DNA of 41,906 nt, taken from NCBI GenBank assembly GCA_030149475.1, contig JASBRL010000145.1, positions 1-41,906 on the forward strand. The letters are read 5' to 3'. The DNA is from Marinobacter sp. Its GTDB lineage: Bacteria > Pseudomonadota > Gammaproteobacteria > Pseudomonadales > Oleiphilaceae. Made by a program: the position numbers and the translations under genes. This document shows positions 1 to 11,706 of the stretch, piece after piece. The notes under the pieces are model-generated. The model saw only the letters and a list, made by a program, of their open reading frames with translations. It was not told the origin of the DNA and made no database searches. The first letter of the stretch is position 1, and each line of letters starts with the position of its first letter.

Positions 1-20
1 TTGTCGATCATCAGTAACAT
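1..20 (-). CDS. trpG: Anthranilate synthase glutaminase subunit TrpG, first codons only (partial)
   Basis: Only the first six codons lie in the window; the minus strand reads ATG then Leu-Leu-Met-Ile-Asp, the typical start of TrpG/PabA glutamine amidotransferases. A GGGGAGA ribosome binding site sits about 7 bases upstream. The start is 16 bases after the trpE stop, so it would be the next gene of a trpE-trpG operon, supplying ammonia to TrpE for anthranilate synthesis. The call rests on the N-terminal match, the ribosome binding site and the position; PabA would look the same here, but the trpE neighbour favours TrpG. Confidence 0.75.
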
Positions 21-36
21 GGAGTGTCTCCCCGCC

Positions 37-1524
37 TCAGTGGTCAAAATCGTTGAGCGTCATGGCCACGGCACGGAAAATCGCGCGGCCCTTGTTCATG
101 GTTTCTTTCCACTCCATGCGGGGGACGGAGTCCGCAACGATGCCGGCGCCGGCCTGAATGTGCAGGGTGTTGTCGTGGATGACAGCGGTCCGGATGGCAA
201 TGGCGGTATCCATGTTGCCGTTCCAGGACAGGTAGCCAACCGCGCCACCGTAAACGCCACGTTTGACCGGTTCCAGTTCGTCAATGATTTCCATCGCGCG
301 GATTTTGGGCGCGCCGCTGAGGGTGCCTGCCGGCAGGGTCGCCCGCAGTACGTCCAGGCAGGACACCCCATCGCGCAGCCTTCCGGTGACGTTCGAGACG
401 ATGTGCATGACGTGGGAGTAGCGCTCCACGGTCATCTGGTCGGTCAGTTTGACGGTGCCCGTTGCCGACACGCGGCCGACGTCATTGCGGCCCAGGTCAA
501 TCAGCATCAGGTGCTCGGCAATTTCCTTGGGATCGGCCAGCAGCTCCGCTTCCAGTGACCGGTCCTCGGCATCGGTGGCCCCGCGTTTGCGGGTGCCGGC
601 CAGGGGTCTGACGGTGACTTCCTCATCCTCGACACGCGCCAGGATTTCCGGCGACGAACCGACAATCTGGAAATCATCCAGGTCCAGGAAATACATATAG
701 GGGGAGGGGTTCAGTACCCGCAGTGACCGATACAGGTTGATCGGCGGCGCCTCGAAGGGAATCGACATGCGCTGGGAAATCACGGTCTGCATGACGTCAC
801 CGTCGAGCACATAGTCCTTGATGCGTTCGACGGCCGCCTCGAACCGGTCCTGGGTGAAGCCGGAGATGAAATCGCTTTCATCGACTGACTGGCCGCGCAG
901 TCGCTCGGGGGTCATCGGCGCGTCGGCGGTCTGTCGATGCAGGCGGGATTCGAGTTCATCCAGTCGCGCCACGGCGGCGTCATAGGCGCCTTCGTGACTC
1001 GGATCGACATGCACAATCAGATGCAGTCGGCCCCGCAGGTTGTCGAACACCACGACCTCATCGGAGACCATCAGCAGAATGTCCGGTGTGCCGATCTGGT
1101 CCGGGGGGCAGTTGTCCTGCAGGCGTTTTTCGATATACCGCACGGTGTCATAACCGAAGTAGCCCACCAGTCCGCCATTGAAGCGGGGCAGTTCCTCCAG
1201 GTCGGGGGCCTGGAAACGGTCCTGATAGGCCTCCACAAAGGCCAGCGGGTCGTCGCTGTGGGACGACTCCACCACCTCGCCCTGGCGGATGACAGTGACC
1301 TGGTGCCCCCGGACTTCCAGCCGTTCCTGACAGGGCAGACCGATAATCGAATAACGGCCCCATTTTTCGCCACCCTGAACGGACTCGAACAGATACGAGT
1401 AGGGGCCACTGGCCAGTTTCAGATAGGTGCTGAGCGGGGTGTCCAGGTCGGCGAGAACATCGCGGTAGACCGGAATGCGGTTATAGCCGGCCTCGGCCAG
1501 CGAGGCAAATTGCTCGGGTGTCAT
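37..1524 (-). CDS. trpE: Anthranilate synthase component I (TrpE)
   Basis: Makes anthranilate from chorismate with TrpG-supplied ammonia, the first step of tryptophan synthesis in the cytoplasm. The 495-residue product has the usual family length. The C-terminal chorismate-binding domain carries the hallmark stretches [16 protein letters not shown] and [16 protein letters not shown]; near the N-terminus LFESVQGG corresponds to the region that senses tryptophan for feedback inhibition. The start at 1524 (MTPEQFASL) is chosen because it matches the family N-terminus and has a CAGGA element upstream; the frame stays open to 1611, but that extension has no homology-like content. It lies downstream of rpe-gph, as in Pseudomonas, and is preceded by a tryptophan leader peptide, so attenuation is likely. 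PabB is the alternative, made unlikely by the leader and by trpG. Confidence 0.95.
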   Translation of the reverse strand: MTPEQFASLAEAGYNRIPVYRDVLADLDTPLSTYLKLASGPYSYLFESVQGGEKWGRYSIIGLPCQERLEVRGHQVTVIRQGEVVESSHSDDPLAFVEAYQDRFQAPDLEELPRFNGGLVGYFGYDTVRYIEKRLQDNCPPDQIGTPDILLMVSDEVVVFDNLRGRLHLIVHVDPSHEGAYDAAVARLDELESRLHRQTADAPMTPERLRGQSVDESDFISGFTQDRFEAAVERIKDYVLDGDVMQTVISQRMSIPFEAPPINLYRSLRVLNPSPYMYFLDLDDFQIVGSSPEILARVEDEEVTVRPLAGTRKRGATDAEDRSLEAELLADPKEIAEHLMLIDLGRNDVGRVSATGTVKLTDQMTVERYSHVMHIVSNVTGRLRDGVSCLDVLRATLPAGTLSGAPKIRAMEIIDELEPVKRGVYGGAVGYLSWNGNMDTAIAIRTAVIHDNTLHIQAGAGIVADSVPRMEWKETMNKGRAIFRAVAMTLNDFDH

Positions 1525-1639
1525 GCGGGTTTCCTGAATCTGATCTGCTTGTTTGACGGTGGGCCGCGAAAGCCGGTCGCAACCGTCCGGTGTCAGGCAG
1601 GCTCGGGCCAACGAGAGGCCACGGGCTGCCGGGCTGAGC
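1525..1639 (-). promoter_or_regulatory. Transcribed trp leader between trpL and trpE (candidate attenuator)
   Basis: This 115-base untranslated leader separates the trpL stop from the trpE start. It begins inside a perfect palindrome, GGCTGAGCTCAGCC at 1632-1645, which overlaps the trpL stop codon. It can also form GGCC-loop-GGCC and CCGG-loop-CCGG hairpins further down. That is the layout expected of competing structures in ribosome-mediated attenuation. No clear U-run follows any hairpin (the best is TTT), so a classical intrinsic terminator is not evident. The way in which leader translation would control trpE is inferred. Confidence 0.5.
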
Positions 1640-1723
1640 TCAGCCGGTCCGCCATCGCCACCATCGTGTTGCCCGGGTGGTTAATACACCCCGGCGGATT
1701 GCAGTCAGATTCAGTCCCTGCAT
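1640..1723 (-). CDS. trpL: Tryptophan operon leader peptide TrpL
   Basis: A 27-codon open reading frame on the minus strand, starting ATG at 1723 and ending TGA at 1640-1642. A GGAGA ribosome binding site lies at 1733-1737, nine bases upstream. Residues 21, 22 and 24 are tryptophan (codons TGG TGG CGA TGG), only three codons before the stop. Three Trp codons in so short a frame, placed just upstream of trpE and overlapping a palindrome at its stop, are the signature of an attenuator leader whose translation senses charged tRNA-Trp. The start lies only 40 bases beyond the gph stop, so the leader may be transcribed from within gph or by read-through from rpe-gph. The peptide itself is not expected to have another role. 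Confidence 0.85.
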   Translation of the reverse strand: MQGLNLTAIRRGVLTTRATRWWRWRTG

Positions 1724-1763
1724 GGCAGGTTGTCTCCAGAAACGAAATAGATTGAGCACGAGA

Positions 1764-2453
1764 TTACAAAAGCTCCGCCAGTGAATCAACCACAATATCC
1801 GCGCCCAGGGTGTCTATCGACGCGCCGTAGTTATAGCCGTAGCGCACAGCCACTACCGGAACCCCGGCGTTGCGGGCGGCACGGATGTCGGTAATCGAAT
1901 CGCCTACCATCAGGGTGGACGCGGGATTGCCCCCCAACTGCCGGATGGCGTGATGTAGGGGGGCCGGGTCCGGTTTGCGCACGGCCAGAGTATCGCCGCT
2001 GACGGTGACCGGGAACCAGTGCGCCAGGCCCATCTGATCCAGTAACGGACCGGTGAAGGCCTGCGGTTTGTTGGTCACCACCCCGAGTTGACAGGCGTGC
2101 TCAGCCAACGCCTGCAGAAAGGGCCGCACGCCGTCATACACCCGGGCCTGACGGCCGTTGACCTCGGCGTAAAACCGATAAAAGCGATCCAGGGCATCAA
2201 TAAAAGTGGCTTCATCCGCCCCGGGCGCCTGCTCATGGTCGAACCGGTCTGCCAGGGCGCGTTTCACCAGCACGGCTGCGCCATTGCCCACCCACTGCCG
2301 CACTTTGTGCTGGCCGGCCGGCGGCCGCTGAACGTCGACCAGCATCCGGTCCACCGCGGTGGCCAGGTCCGGAGCACTGTCCACCAGCGTGCCGTCCAGA
2401 TCGAACAGCACCGTCTTCGGCCAGTCGTTGTTGAATGACATACCCTGGCTCAC
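1764..2453 (-). CDS. gph: Phosphoglycolate phosphatase (Gph), HAD family
   Basis: Hydrolyses 2-phosphoglycolate, a by-product of oxidative DNA end repair, to glycolate. HAD motif I is visible near the N-terminus ([11 protein letters not shown]), followed by a helical cap, motif II/III (VTNKPQ with a downstream Lys) and motif IV (MVGDSITDI). Length 229 residues fits. The GTG at 2453 overlaps the rpe stop as GTGA, suggesting translational coupling; ATG at 2441 (MSFNND) is an equally possible start. It sits between rpe and trpE, the order known from Pseudomonas. Other HAD phosphatases share these motifs, so the Gph name relies partly on context. Confidence 0.92.
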   Translation of the reverse strand: MSQGMSFNNDWPKTVLFDLDGTLVDSAPDLATAVDRMLVDVQRPPAGQHKVRQWVGNGAAVLVKRALADRFDHEQAPGADEATFIDALDRFYRFYAEVNGRQARVYDGVRPFLQALAEHACQLGVVTNKPQAFTGPLLDQMGLAHWFPVTVSGDTLAVRKPDPAPLHHAIRQLGGNPASTLMVGDSITDIRAARNAGVPVVAVRYGYNYGASIDTLGADIVVDSLAELL

Positions 2454-3121
2454 GTTGCCCGGGCCAGTTCTGTGCGCATCCGGTCGATGGTGGACCGGTA
2501 GTCGTCGGTGCTGAAGATGGCGGAGCCTGCTACAAAGGTATCGGCGCCGGCTTCAGCGATTGCGCGAATGTTATCGATTTTGACGCCGCCGTCGATCTCC
2601 AGGCGAATATCGCGCCCGCTGGCATCGATGCGTTCACGGGTCTCGCGGAGTTTGGCGAGGGTGCCGGGAATGAAGCTCTGGCCGCCGAACCCCGGGTTGA
2701 CCGACATCAGCAGGATCATATCCAGACGATCCATGACGTAGTCCAGATAGTGCAGGGGGGTAGCGGGGTTGAAGACCAGCCCGGCCTTGCAGCCGCCGTC
2801 GCGAATCAATTGCAGCGAGCGGTCGATGTGGGCGGAAGCTTCGGGGTGAAAAGTGATATAACTGGCCCCGGCGTCGATAAACATCCGGATCAGGTCGTCC
2901 ACCGGCGATACCATCAGGTGAACGTCGATGGGCGCGGTGATGCCGTGCTTGCGCAGTGCCTCGCAGACCATCGGCCCGATGGTCAGGTTGGGCACATAAT
3001 GGTTGTCCATCACATCAAAATGCACAATGTCCGCACCGGCGGCGAGAACGTTATCGACTTCTTCCCCCAGGCGCGCAAAATCGGCGGAGAGGATGGACGG
3101 AGCAATCTGGAACGGTTTCAT
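2450..3121 (-). CDS. rpe: Ribulose-phosphate 3-epimerase (Rpe)
   Basis: Interconverts ribulose 5-phosphate and xylulose 5-phosphate in the pentose phosphate pathway. The 223-residue TIM-barrel shows the family signatures in order: [12 protein letters not shown] at the N-terminus, [16 protein letters not shown] with a metal-binding His and Asp, [13 protein letters not shown], and IDGGVKIDN with a catalytic Asp. The start at 3121 (MKPFQIAPS) is the usual N-terminus and has GAGAG upstream. It overlaps gph by four bases, so the two are probably cotranscribed. The divergent DUF3530 gene begins 132 bases away, leaving room for promoters in both directions. Confidence 0.96.
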   Translation of the reverse strand: MKPFQIAPSILSADFARLGEEVDNVLAAGADIVHFDVMDNHYVPNLTIGPMVCEALRKHGITAPIDVHLMVSPVDDLIRMFIDAGASYITFHPEASAHIDRSLQLIRDGGCKAGLVFNPATPLHYLDYVMDRLDMILLMSVNPGFGGQSFIPGTLAKLRETRERIDASGRDIRLEIDGGVKIDNIRAIAEAGADTFVAGSAIFSTDDYRSTIDRMRTELARAT

Positions 3122-3253
3122 GTCGGCTCTCTCGGATAAATGGAACTCGGACGAGCGTTTGGATCGCGACAGTCTACCAGTTTCGCTGATGGATTGCGGT
3201 GGCGCTATGGCGGATTGCAGGCATCAATAACCGGCACACAACGGAGACGGAGT

Positions 3254-4210
3254 ATGGGGATCAGTAAACCCGGTGCATTCAGGCTATCGGTGATGATGTG
3301 GTTGCTGCTGGCGTGGGACGCAGGCGCCCAGTCCGCTGTCCAGCCGGCCGCATCTCCTGGCCAGTCGTCCGGCCAGAACGCTCCCGCGATGCCCCTTGAG
3401 CGCGCCACGATCACCTCGGGACTGGATTCAGAGGCGCTCGCGCGGGCCAATCCGGATCGGGTGGTTTGGCTGGATGCCGGCGACAGCGGTCGGGTGTTGG
3501 GCTTGCTGGAGCCGGAACGAAGTGCCTCACCCAAAGGCGCCGTGGTGTTGCTGAACAATGAAGGCCTGTCGGCAGATGCCGGGGTGATCGGAGCGCTGCG
3601 TGCGCCGCTGGCAGAGGCCGGTTGGGCAGCACTGTCGATGGGGTTGCCAATGCCTGATTATGCCCTTCAGAAAGCGTGGCAGATGGAGGCTGAACCGCTT
3701 CCGGTCACGCCCACCGAGACGCCAGCGCCCGTGGATGCTGCCGCTAAAACCAACGATTCGGTGATGATCGACGTCATCGAGAAGGACCTCAAGACGCTTG
3801 AGCAAGCCTACCGAAAACAACAGCATGAGCGCCTTCAGGCCGCAATCGGTGAGCTTGTGCGGCGTGGTTACTCACCGGTGATGCTGTTGGGGCTGGGGCT
3901 GGGGGCGGATGTTATTGTCCGGGAGGTGGCTGCAAACCGGCCCGCGGTCAGTGCCCTGATCTGGCTGACGCCGACGTTTCAGGCGGGCCGCGCTCAATCT
4001 CTGCCTGACCTTATGAAGGCGGTGAATCTGCCGGTGCTCGAGCTGTTCAGCCAACGTGAACAGTCAAAAGAAGCAGGGCAGCGGCAGGCGTTGATGAGTC
4101 GTGCAGGGCATCAACAGTACCGACAGCAGCCGGTCGCCATGGAACGGCCGCCAGTCCGGCGCGACGCTGCCCAGATTGCTGCACGGATCACAGCCTGGCT
4201 GGAGCGGTGA
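3254..4210 (+). CDS. DUF3530 family secreted alpha/beta-hydrolase-like protein
   Basis: A 318-residue protein with a hydrophobic leader (roughly residues 9-25, ending near DAGAQS) that looks like a signal peptide. A Gln/Ala/Pro-rich linker follows, then an alpha/beta-hydrolase-like fold with strand segments GAVVLLNNEG and VMLLGLGLGADVIV. The nucleophile elbow GLGLG lacks the usual Ser, so hydrolase activity is doubtful. The resemblance is to the DUF3530 family, whose function is unknown. ATG at 3254 is preferred because an ACGGAG element precedes it and the leader follows directly; the open frame runs back to 3140 without such a signal. It stands alone on the plus strand, divergent from rpe and convergent with the DnaJ-domain gene. 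Confidence 0.75.
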   Translation: MGISKPGAFRLSVMMWLLLAWDAGAQSAVQPAASPGQSSGQNAPAMPLERATITSGLDSEALARANPDRVVWLDAGDSGRVLGLLEPERSASPKGAVVLLNNEGLSADAGVIGALRAPLAEAGWAALSMGLPMPDYALQKAWQMEAEPLPVTPTETPAPVDAAAKTNDSVMIDVIEKDLKTLEQAYRKQQHERLQAAIGELVRRGYSPVMLLGLGLGADVIVREVAANRPAVSALIWLTPTFQAGRAQSLPDLMKAVNLPVLELFSQREQSKEAGQRQALMSRAGHQQYRQQPVAMERPPVRRDAAQIAARITAWLER

Positions 4211-4232
4211 TGGCAAGCAGGATTCAGCCCGC

Positions 4233-4988
4233 TCAGCGCAGGCGATGGCGACGCCTGATCAGTTCCCATGCCTTCTGGTATCGCAACAGCCTTTCCTTGG
4301 CCAGGGCCTGGTCGGCCTTGTCCAGATTTCGGTCCAGCTTGTCGGGGTGACACTCGGAAACCCGTCGCCGGTAGGTTCGCTTGATCCGCTCCAGGGTCTC
4401 CCGGGTGCCGACCCCCAGTAACTGGCAAGCCGTTTCGTAGCTGTCCGGCAGCGGTTCCAGTTCCGGGCGGGTAATCCAGATTTTGCGGCCATAGCTGTCG
4501 AGGATCGATTTCATCAGCGTGACCGGTAAACCGATCTGATCAATGGCGTCCTCGCAGCGGTAACGCCGCTGAGTGCTCGGGTTGCCGTGAACCTGAGCCT
4601 GATGACACAGGCAGAAGATCGTGCGCAGTGCCGGCGAAGGCATGATCCTCGCAATCAGTCGCAGGCGCAGTGCGCGCCATGACGACAGCGTTTCGGTCTG
4701 TTTTCCGGCCTGGAACTGTTTGATCGCTTTGCGTCGCTGGCGTGACGACAGGCCCAGCGCTTTCATAATGTCTTCGGCAAACGCGATGTCCTCGGGAGTC
4801 ACCCGCCCATCGGCCTTGGCAATGTACCCCATAAAGTAGAACAGGCTGCGTCGGCACCAGCCGGGCAGTCGGGTGCGGGCAATCAGTTCGCTGGCCTGAT
4901 GGCCGCAGGCATTGAGCTCATCCAGCAGGTCATGAAATTCCCGCTCGACGCGCGCTGACAGCGAAGGCTCGGCGGCCATGGCGCACAT
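4233..4988 (-). CDS. TerB/DnaJ-domain co-chaperone (soluble DjlA-like)
   Basis: A 251-residue protein with a TerB-like helical domain at about residues 45-150 (YIAKADGRVTPEDIAFAEDIM, the acidic TerB signature) and a C-terminal J domain at about 185-245 (RIKRTYRRRVSECHPDKLDRN), with the essential HPD intact. This is the DjlA plan, but there is no N-terminal transmembrane segment, so it is probably cytosolic. The J domain should stimulate the ATPase of a DnaK/Hsp70 partner. Four bases separate it from murU upstream on the same strand, so it is probably part of the amgK-murU operon. The start at 4988 has GGAGGAG nine bases upstream; ATG at 4979 is an alternative. Confidence 0.82.
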   Translation of the reverse strand: MCAMAAEPSLSARVEREFHDLLDELNACGHQASELIARTRLPGWCRRSLFYFMGYIAKADGRVTPEDIAFAEDIMKALGLSSRQRRKAIKQFQAGKQTETLSSWRALRLRLIARIMPSPALRTIFCLCHQAQVHGNPSTQRRYRCEDAIDQIGLPVTLMKSILDSYGRKIWITRPELEPLPDSYETACQLLGVGTRETLERIKRTYRRRVSECHPDKLDRNLDKADQALAKERLLRYQKAWELIRRRHRLR

Positions 4989-4991
4989 GGA

Positions 4992-6717
<1,726 letters not shown>

Positions 6718-6853
6718 GGGTGCATCTGCCGTATTCCGGGGGCTATGAGTCAGGAAACTTAGCAGATGCCCGCACAATGGACAATCGGCAAGGGCCGCCA
6801 GAAGAGTAACGGAACGGTTCAGCGCTTCCCGGGGTGATCATTGCCGGTTTCCG

Positions 6854-6882
6854 TTAACAAGGCCGGGTGTGGCGTGTAAACT
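6854..6882 (+). promoter_or_regulatory. Candidate sigma70 promoter of lptD-surA operon
   Basis: TTAACA at 6854-6859 (one mismatch to TTGACA) and TAAACT at 6877-6882 (four of six to TATAAT) are separated by exactly 17 bases and lie 60 bases before the lptD start, in the divergent amgK-lptD spacer. The element is visible in sequence; its use is inferred. A sigmaE-type promoter, as seen for lptD in E. coli, was not identified. Confidence 0.45.
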
Positions 6883-6941
6883 AGGGCCCCGGAAAAGCAT
6901 CAGCTGCCCTCCAATCCCACCAGCACAGGAACCAAGCCACT

Positions 6942-9329
6942 GTGGCCATTCGTTTCAGGAATCTGCATGCCCCGACGCTGATGCCGCGCCGGGGCGTCCG
7001 TTTTTCTGGTGTGATGACGCTGATCCTGACTCTGGCCCCCTCAGCCCCGCTGCTGGCCGAGGGCGCGCCTTCAGCAGCGGAGATTGACTGGCGGCCGCGC
7101 AGTCAGTTACCGCAGCCTGTTCAGGACACGCTGCCGACCTTCTGTGAGGGTGGTTACCTGCCGCCGGAAGAGACGGGTTCGCCCGGGCTGTTGACCGGCC
7201 AGGGGGGCGATACCAGCCAGCCCGTGGAGGCCAGCAGCGAATCCGGCCGTTACCGGCTTGATCAGCAGATGGTCCTGGAGGGCGACGTCAAGCTTCGCCA
7301 GGGGAGTTTCACGGTCAACGCACCCCGGGTGGTTTATGATCAGACCAGCGGCCAGCTCAGCCTGACCGGGCCGATGGTGAGTCGCGGTGCCGGATTTCTG
7401 CTGACCGGTGACAAGGCCCGTTACAACACCGGGTCGGGCCGGCTTGATGTCAATACGGCAACGTTCCTGATGCACGGGTCGGACATGCGCGGCAATGCCC
7501 GTGTGTTGTCCCGGCCACAGCCTGGTCAGGTGGATGTCCGGGACGGCAGCCTGACCACCTGCGGACCGCACCAGAATGACTGGGCACTGGTGGCCTCGGA
7601 TATCCATCTGGATCAGGCCGAAGGAGTCGGAACTGCCCGCAATGTGCGACTCAAGGTCAAAGACGTACCGGTATTCTACTGGCCCTATGCGAGCTTCCCC
7701 ATCGATAACCGGCGCAAGACCGGGTTTCTCTATCCTTCCTTCGGCACGTCCAACACCGGCAGCGGCGGTTACCTCTCGGTACCCTATTACCTGAACCTTG
7801 CGCCCAGTTACGATGCCACCGTGACTCCCCAGTTCATTGGCGGGCGAGGTCTGTTCACCGAGCTTGAGGCCCGGCAGCTCAACCCCTATGGTCCGTCAGT
7901 CCTGCAACTGGGATACATTGGCAACGACCGCTACTACCGCAAACAGACGGGGGCAGCCAGTGGCCAGCGCTGGGGGCTGGACTTTTCCACTCGTGCTCAG
8001 TTCGGGCCGCGATGGCAGGGCTACGGAGACTATTCGAGCGTTTCCGATGATACCTACCTGAGCGATCTCAATCGCAGCCTTGATATCAATCAGGCGACGC
8101 ATCTGCTCCGGCGTGGCGGCGTCCGGTATGTCGGTGCTGAGCAGTATTTCGAGGCCAACCTGCAGGGCTACCAGACGATCAGTGACCTGATTCCACTGGC
8201 AGACCGGCCGTACAGCCAGTTGCCTGAGGTGGTCTACGGTGTCCGGCATGACTGGGGTATGCTCGAGACAGCGCTTGACAGTGAATACAGCTGGTTCTAC
8301 CGGGACAATCAGGGACTCGCCGGTCTCGACCGTGCCAACGGCCAGCGTCTGCGATTACTACCGGAAGTTGCACTTGATCTGCGTCGAAGCTGGGGCTATA
8401 CCCGGCCATCGTTCACGCTCGATCACACGACCTATGCCCTCACCGATTACACCCTCGGTGGCGGCCGTCTGGATCGCACCGTGCCGGTATTCGAGTGGGA
8501 CTCGGGGCTTTATTTTGATCGTCAGTCCAGTCTGTTCGATGTGCCTTACAATCAGACCCTGGAACCGCGTCTTTATTACGCGCTGGCGAATGCCGGCAAT
8601 CAGGACAACATTCCGGATTTCGACTCCGCCCTGAAATCGTTCAGTTTTCAGCAGTTGTTCTCCCGCAACCGGTTCAGTGGTGGGGACCGGGTAGGCGACA
8701 CCAACCAGCTGACGGCCGGGCTGACCAGTCGTTTCAATAATCTTGAGACTGGCGCCGAGCAGGCCCGACTGAGCATCGCTCAGGTTTACTATTACGATGA
8801 GCGCACAGTCAGCCTTAACGGTCGTGGCGCCAGCAACCGACGTGACTCTGCCCTGGCCGGGGAGGCCGTGCTGCGGCCCACCGAAAATCTGGACCTGCGG
8901 GTATCGGGGCTGTGGGACCCGAGGTCTGGCCAGACCCAGCTGGGGCGTAGCCAGATGACGTACCATTCCCCGGACTATGCCTACCTGGCAACACTCGGGC
9001 ATACCTACCGCAGGGATCAATATGAACAGATGGATATCGGTGCGGTTTTTCCTGTCACAGAACGCCTCAGCCTCATCGGGCGCTGGGTCTATGATGCACA
9101 GGCAGGCCGCACCGCCGGCTCGCTGGCTGGTTTTGAGTACAATAGTTGCTGCTGGAGTGTCCAGCTGGTCAGCCAGAACTACCTGACCAGTGATCAAAGG
9201 CTGAATAATCGCCTGCTGTTCCAGATCCAGCTCAAGGGGCTGGGGGGCAGCGGTGGTTCATCAAGCCGGATTTTCGAGGCCATCGTTGGCTTCGACGAAC
9301 GGGAAAGTCGCCGGTACGGTCGAAACTGA
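6942..9329 (+). CDS. lptD: LPS-assembly protein LptD
   Basis: Outer-membrane beta-barrel that with LptE inserts lipopolysaccharide into the outer leaflet. The 795-residue product has a signal-like hydrophobic segment at about residues 23-39, an OstA/LptA-like jellyroll at about 85-215 (RLDQQMVLEGDVKLRQGSF) and a long strand-rich barrel. The four cysteines known to form the two inter-domain disulphides are present at positions 68, 207, 736 and 737, the last two as an adjacent pair in NSCCW. The start is a GTG at 6942 with AGGA about 12 bases upstream; the first internal ATG (residue 14) would still leave the hydrophobic segment. It leads a plus-strand operon with surA, its own periplasmic chaperone. 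Confidence 0.95.
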   Translation: MAIRFRNLHAPTLMPRRGVRFSGVMTLILTLAPSAPLLAEGAPSAAEIDWRPRSQLPQPVQDTLPTFCEGGYLPPEETGSPGLLTGQGGDTSQPVEASSESGRYRLDQQMVLEGDVKLRQGSFTVNAPRVVYDQTSGQLSLTGPMVSRGAGFLLTGDKARYNTGSGRLDVNTATFLMHGSDMRGNARVLSRPQPGQVDVRDGSLTTCGPHQNDWALVASDIHLDQAEGVGTARNVRLKVKDVPVFYWPYASFPIDNRRKTGFLYPSFGTSNTGSGGYLSVPYYLNLAPSYDATVTPQFIGGRGLFTELEARQLNPYGPSVLQLGYIGNDRYYRKQTGAASGQRWGLDFSTRAQFGPRWQGYGDYSSVSDDTYLSDLNRSLDINQATHLLRRGGVRYVGAEQYFEANLQGYQTISDLIPLADRPYSQLPEVVYGVRHDWGMLETALDSEYSWFYRDNQGLAGLDRANGQRLRLLPEVALDLRRSWGYTRPSFTLDHTTYALTDYTLGGGRLDRTVPVFEWDSGLYFDRQSSLFDVPYNQTLEPRLYYALANAGNQDNIPDFDSALKSFSFQQLFSRNRFSGGDRVGDTNQLTAGLTSRFNNLETGAEQARLSIAQVYYYDERTVSLNGRGASNRRDSALAGEAVLRPTENLDLRVSGLWDPRSGQTQLGRSQMTYHSPDYAYLATLGHTYRRDQYEQMDIGAVFPVTERLSLIGRWVYDAQAGRTAGSLAGFEYNSCCWSVQLVSQNYLTSDQRLNNRLLFQIQLKGLGGSGGSSSRIFEAIVGFDERESRRYGRN

Positions 9330-9376
9330 TGACTGTGCGGGCCGAACCGCTATTGCAACTGACAACTGAGGTGATT

Positions 9377-10711
9377 ATGAAGGCGATTCTGCGCCATTGC
9401 GCACAAGGCGTTCTGCTGATGCTGACCCTGCTGTGCGCCACCACCGCTCTGGCGGAGCGAAAGCCACTGGATTCGGTGATAGCGATTGTTGACAACGGCG
9501 TCATCCTGCAGTCCGAACTGGATGCCCGGGTCAAAACGGTCGTTTCCCGGCTCAATGCCCAGGGCACCCGGTTGCCGCCGCGGGATGTTCTGGAAAAGCG
9601 GGTGCTTGATCAACTGATCACGGACTCCATCGAATTGCAGAAAGCTGATCAGATGGGTATGAAAATCAGCGATAACGAGCTGAATGACACCATGCAGAGC
9701 ATCGCCAGCCGGAACAATATGACGCTGCCGCAGTTTGAAGCCCAGCTAGAGCTGGAGGGATTGAGCTATCAGGCGGCCCGGGAACAGATCCGCAAGGAAA
9801 TGCTGATCAGTCGTGTCCAGCAACGCAACGTCGACCACCGGGTCCGGGTTACGCCTCGTGAGGTGGAAAACTACCTGTCTTCGACAGCGGGCAAGGCAAA
9901 CTCCGCAGAGGAGTACCGCATTGCCCACATTCTGGTGGCGGTAAACGACTTCAATGACCAGGCCAAAGTGGATGCGGCCCGGGCCAAGGCCGAACGGTTG
10001 CTTGAAGAAATCCGCTCCGGCACCAGCTTTCAGGAAGTGGCGGTGGCCGATTCCGACGCCAGTGATGCCCTGGAAGGCGGTGTTATGGACTGGCGCCCCC
10101 AGAGTCAGTTGCCGACGTTGGTAGCGGATGTGGTGCCGAAGCTGAAACCCGGTGAGGTCTCGGATATTCTCAGGAGTAGCAGTGGCTTTCACCTGATCAA
10201 GTTGCTCGACAAGCGTGGTGGTGACAAGAAAATGGTCGAGCAGTCCAAGGTGCGCCATATTCTGATCCGGCCCACCAAAACCGTGTCCGATGCCGACGCC
10301 GAGCGCAAGATCCACAAAATCTACCAGCGCCTTAAGGACGGCGAGGATTTTGCCAAATTGGCCAAGGAATACTCCGATGATCCGGTGTCTGGCTCGGACG
10401 GGGGCAACCTGGGCTGGGTCAATCCCGGCCAGATGGTGCCCGCGTTTGAAACCGCCATGAAGGACGCCCGCGTCGGTGAGCTCAAGGGCCCGTTCCGTTC
10501 CCGGTTCGGCTGGCACATTCTGCAGGTCGAGGCTCGTCGCCAGAAAGACATAGGTGGAGAAGTAAAAGAAGCCAGCGCCCGGCAGGCCCTGTATCGTCGT
10601 AAATTCGATGTGGAACTGCAGAACTGGTTACGGGAAATTCGCGATGAGGCTTATGTGGACATCAAGAAAGACTCACTCAAGGATGATGCAAGCGGTGATG
10701 CAACCTCATGA
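9377..10711 (+). CDS. surA: Periplasmic chaperone/peptidyl-prolyl isomerase SurA
   Basis: Escorts outer-membrane proteins, LptD among them, through the periplasm to the BAM complex. The 444-residue protein has a signal peptide (about residues 1-22, ending ALA-ER), an N-terminal chaperone domain ([16 protein letters not shown]), two parvulin domains (around [14 protein letters not shown] and [12 protein letters not shown]) and a C-terminal helix that completes the chaperone module. ATG at 9377 is chosen because the signal peptide starts there and GAGGTG precedes it; the open frame extends back to 9329 directly from the lptD stop. It overlaps pdxA by four bases (ATGA). Confidence 0.96.
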   Translation: MKAILRHCAQGVLLMLTLLCATTALAERKPLDSVIAIVDNGVILQSELDARVKTVVSRLNAQGTRLPPRDVLEKRVLDQLITDSIELQKADQMGMKISDNELNDTMQSIASRNNMTLPQFEAQLELEGLSYQAAREQIRKEMLISRVQQRNVDHRVRVTPREVENYLSSTAGKANSAEEYRIAHILVAVNDFNDQAKVDAARAKAERLLEEIRSGTSFQEVAVADSDASDALEGGVMDWRPQSQLPTLVADVVPKLKPGEVSDILRSSSGFHLIKLLDKRGGDKKMVEQSKVRHILIRPTKTVSDADAERKIHKIYQRLKDGEDFAKLAKEYSDDPVSGSDGGNLGWVNPGQMVPAFETAMKDARVGELKGPFRSRFGWHILQVEARRQKDIGGEVKEASARQALYRRKFDVELQNWLREIRDEAYVDIKKDSLKDDASGDATS

Positions 10712-11706
10712 GTGAGCAGCCGGTGCTGGCCCTCACCCCCGGCGAGCCGGCGGGGATCGGCCCCGAACTGTGCCTGCAGTTGGCACTCGAGCGGCGGGAT
10801 ACGGGGCTGGTCGCGGTCGCCAGTCAGGATCTGCTTGCCGCCCGCGCCCGTCAACTGGGGCTGACGGTGACGCTGGTACCCTGGCAGGCGGGCGAGCCGG
10901 CAGAGCGGCGCCCGGGGTTTCTGTCCGTACTCACAGTGTCAGGACTGGCCAGCGTCCGGGCCGGTACGCTGGATACCGGCAACAGCGCCTACGTCCTTCA
11001 GACGCTTGAAGTCGCTGCCCGCGGTTGCCTCGATAATGTCTTTGATGGTTTGGTGACCGGGCCGGTTCATAAGGGTGTCATCAACGACGCCGGCATCGTC
11101 TTCAGTGGCCACACCGAATTTCTCCAGAACCTCTGCGGCGTTGAGCGGGTAGTCATGATGCTGGCCACCGAGGATCTGAGAGTCGCGCTGGTGACGACGC
11201 ACCTGCCCCTGAAGGATGTGGCCGCGGCGATTACGCCCGAGCGACTGACTCAGGTGGCGCGGATTCTGGATGGTGATCTGAAACGCTACTTCGGTCTCGG
11301 TAATCCGCATATTCTGGTCGCCGGCCTCAACCCCCATGCCGGCGAGGGTGGACACCTCGGTCATGAGGAGATCGACGTGATCGAGCCGACCCTGGCGCGT
11401 TTGCGGGCAGACGGTCTGAATCTGACCGGGCCGCTGCCGGCCGACACCCTGTTCACGCCGCACTGGCTGGAGCAGGCTGACGCTGTGCTGGCCATGTACC
11501 ACGATCAGGGCCTGCCGGTGCTGAAATTCCAGGGCTTCGGTCGTGCGGTGAATATTACGCTGGGTCTGCCGATCGTGCGCACCTCGGTCGATCATGGCAC
11601 CGCGCTGGATCTGGCAGGTAGCGGCCGTGCCGACGCGGGTAGCCTGCACACCGCCATACGAGTGGCCGCGCAGATGGCCGCTCGTCGCAAGGAGAGCCGG
11701 TCATGA
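10708..11706 (+). CDS. pdxA: 4-hydroxythreonine-4-phosphate dehydrogenase PdxA
   Basis: NAD-dependent oxidation of 4-phosphohydroxy-L-threonine in the DXP-dependent pyridoxal phosphate pathway. The 332-residue protein starts with [14 protein letters not shown] and carries the family signatures [34 protein letters not shown] and [11 protein letters not shown], which include the metal-binding histidines. Start and stop overlap both neighbours as ATGA, typical of translational coupling in the surA-pdxA-rsmA order known across gammaproteobacteria. Confidence 0.96.
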   Translation: MSEQPVLALTPGEPAGIGPELCLQLALERRDTGLVAVASQDLLAARARQLGLTVTLVPWQAGEPAERRPGFLSVLTVSGLASVRAGTLDTGNSAYVLQTLEVAARGCLDNVFDGLVTGPVHKGVINDAGIVFSGHTEFLQNLCGVERVVMMLATEDLRVALVTTHLPLKDVAAAITPERLTQVARILDGDLKRYFGLGNPHILVAGLNPHAGEGGHLGHEEIDVIEPTLARLRADGLNLTGPLPADTLFTPHWLEQADAVLAMYHDQGLPVLKFQGFGRAVNITLGLPIVRTSVDHGTALDLAGSGRADAGSLHTAIRVAAQMAARRKESRS

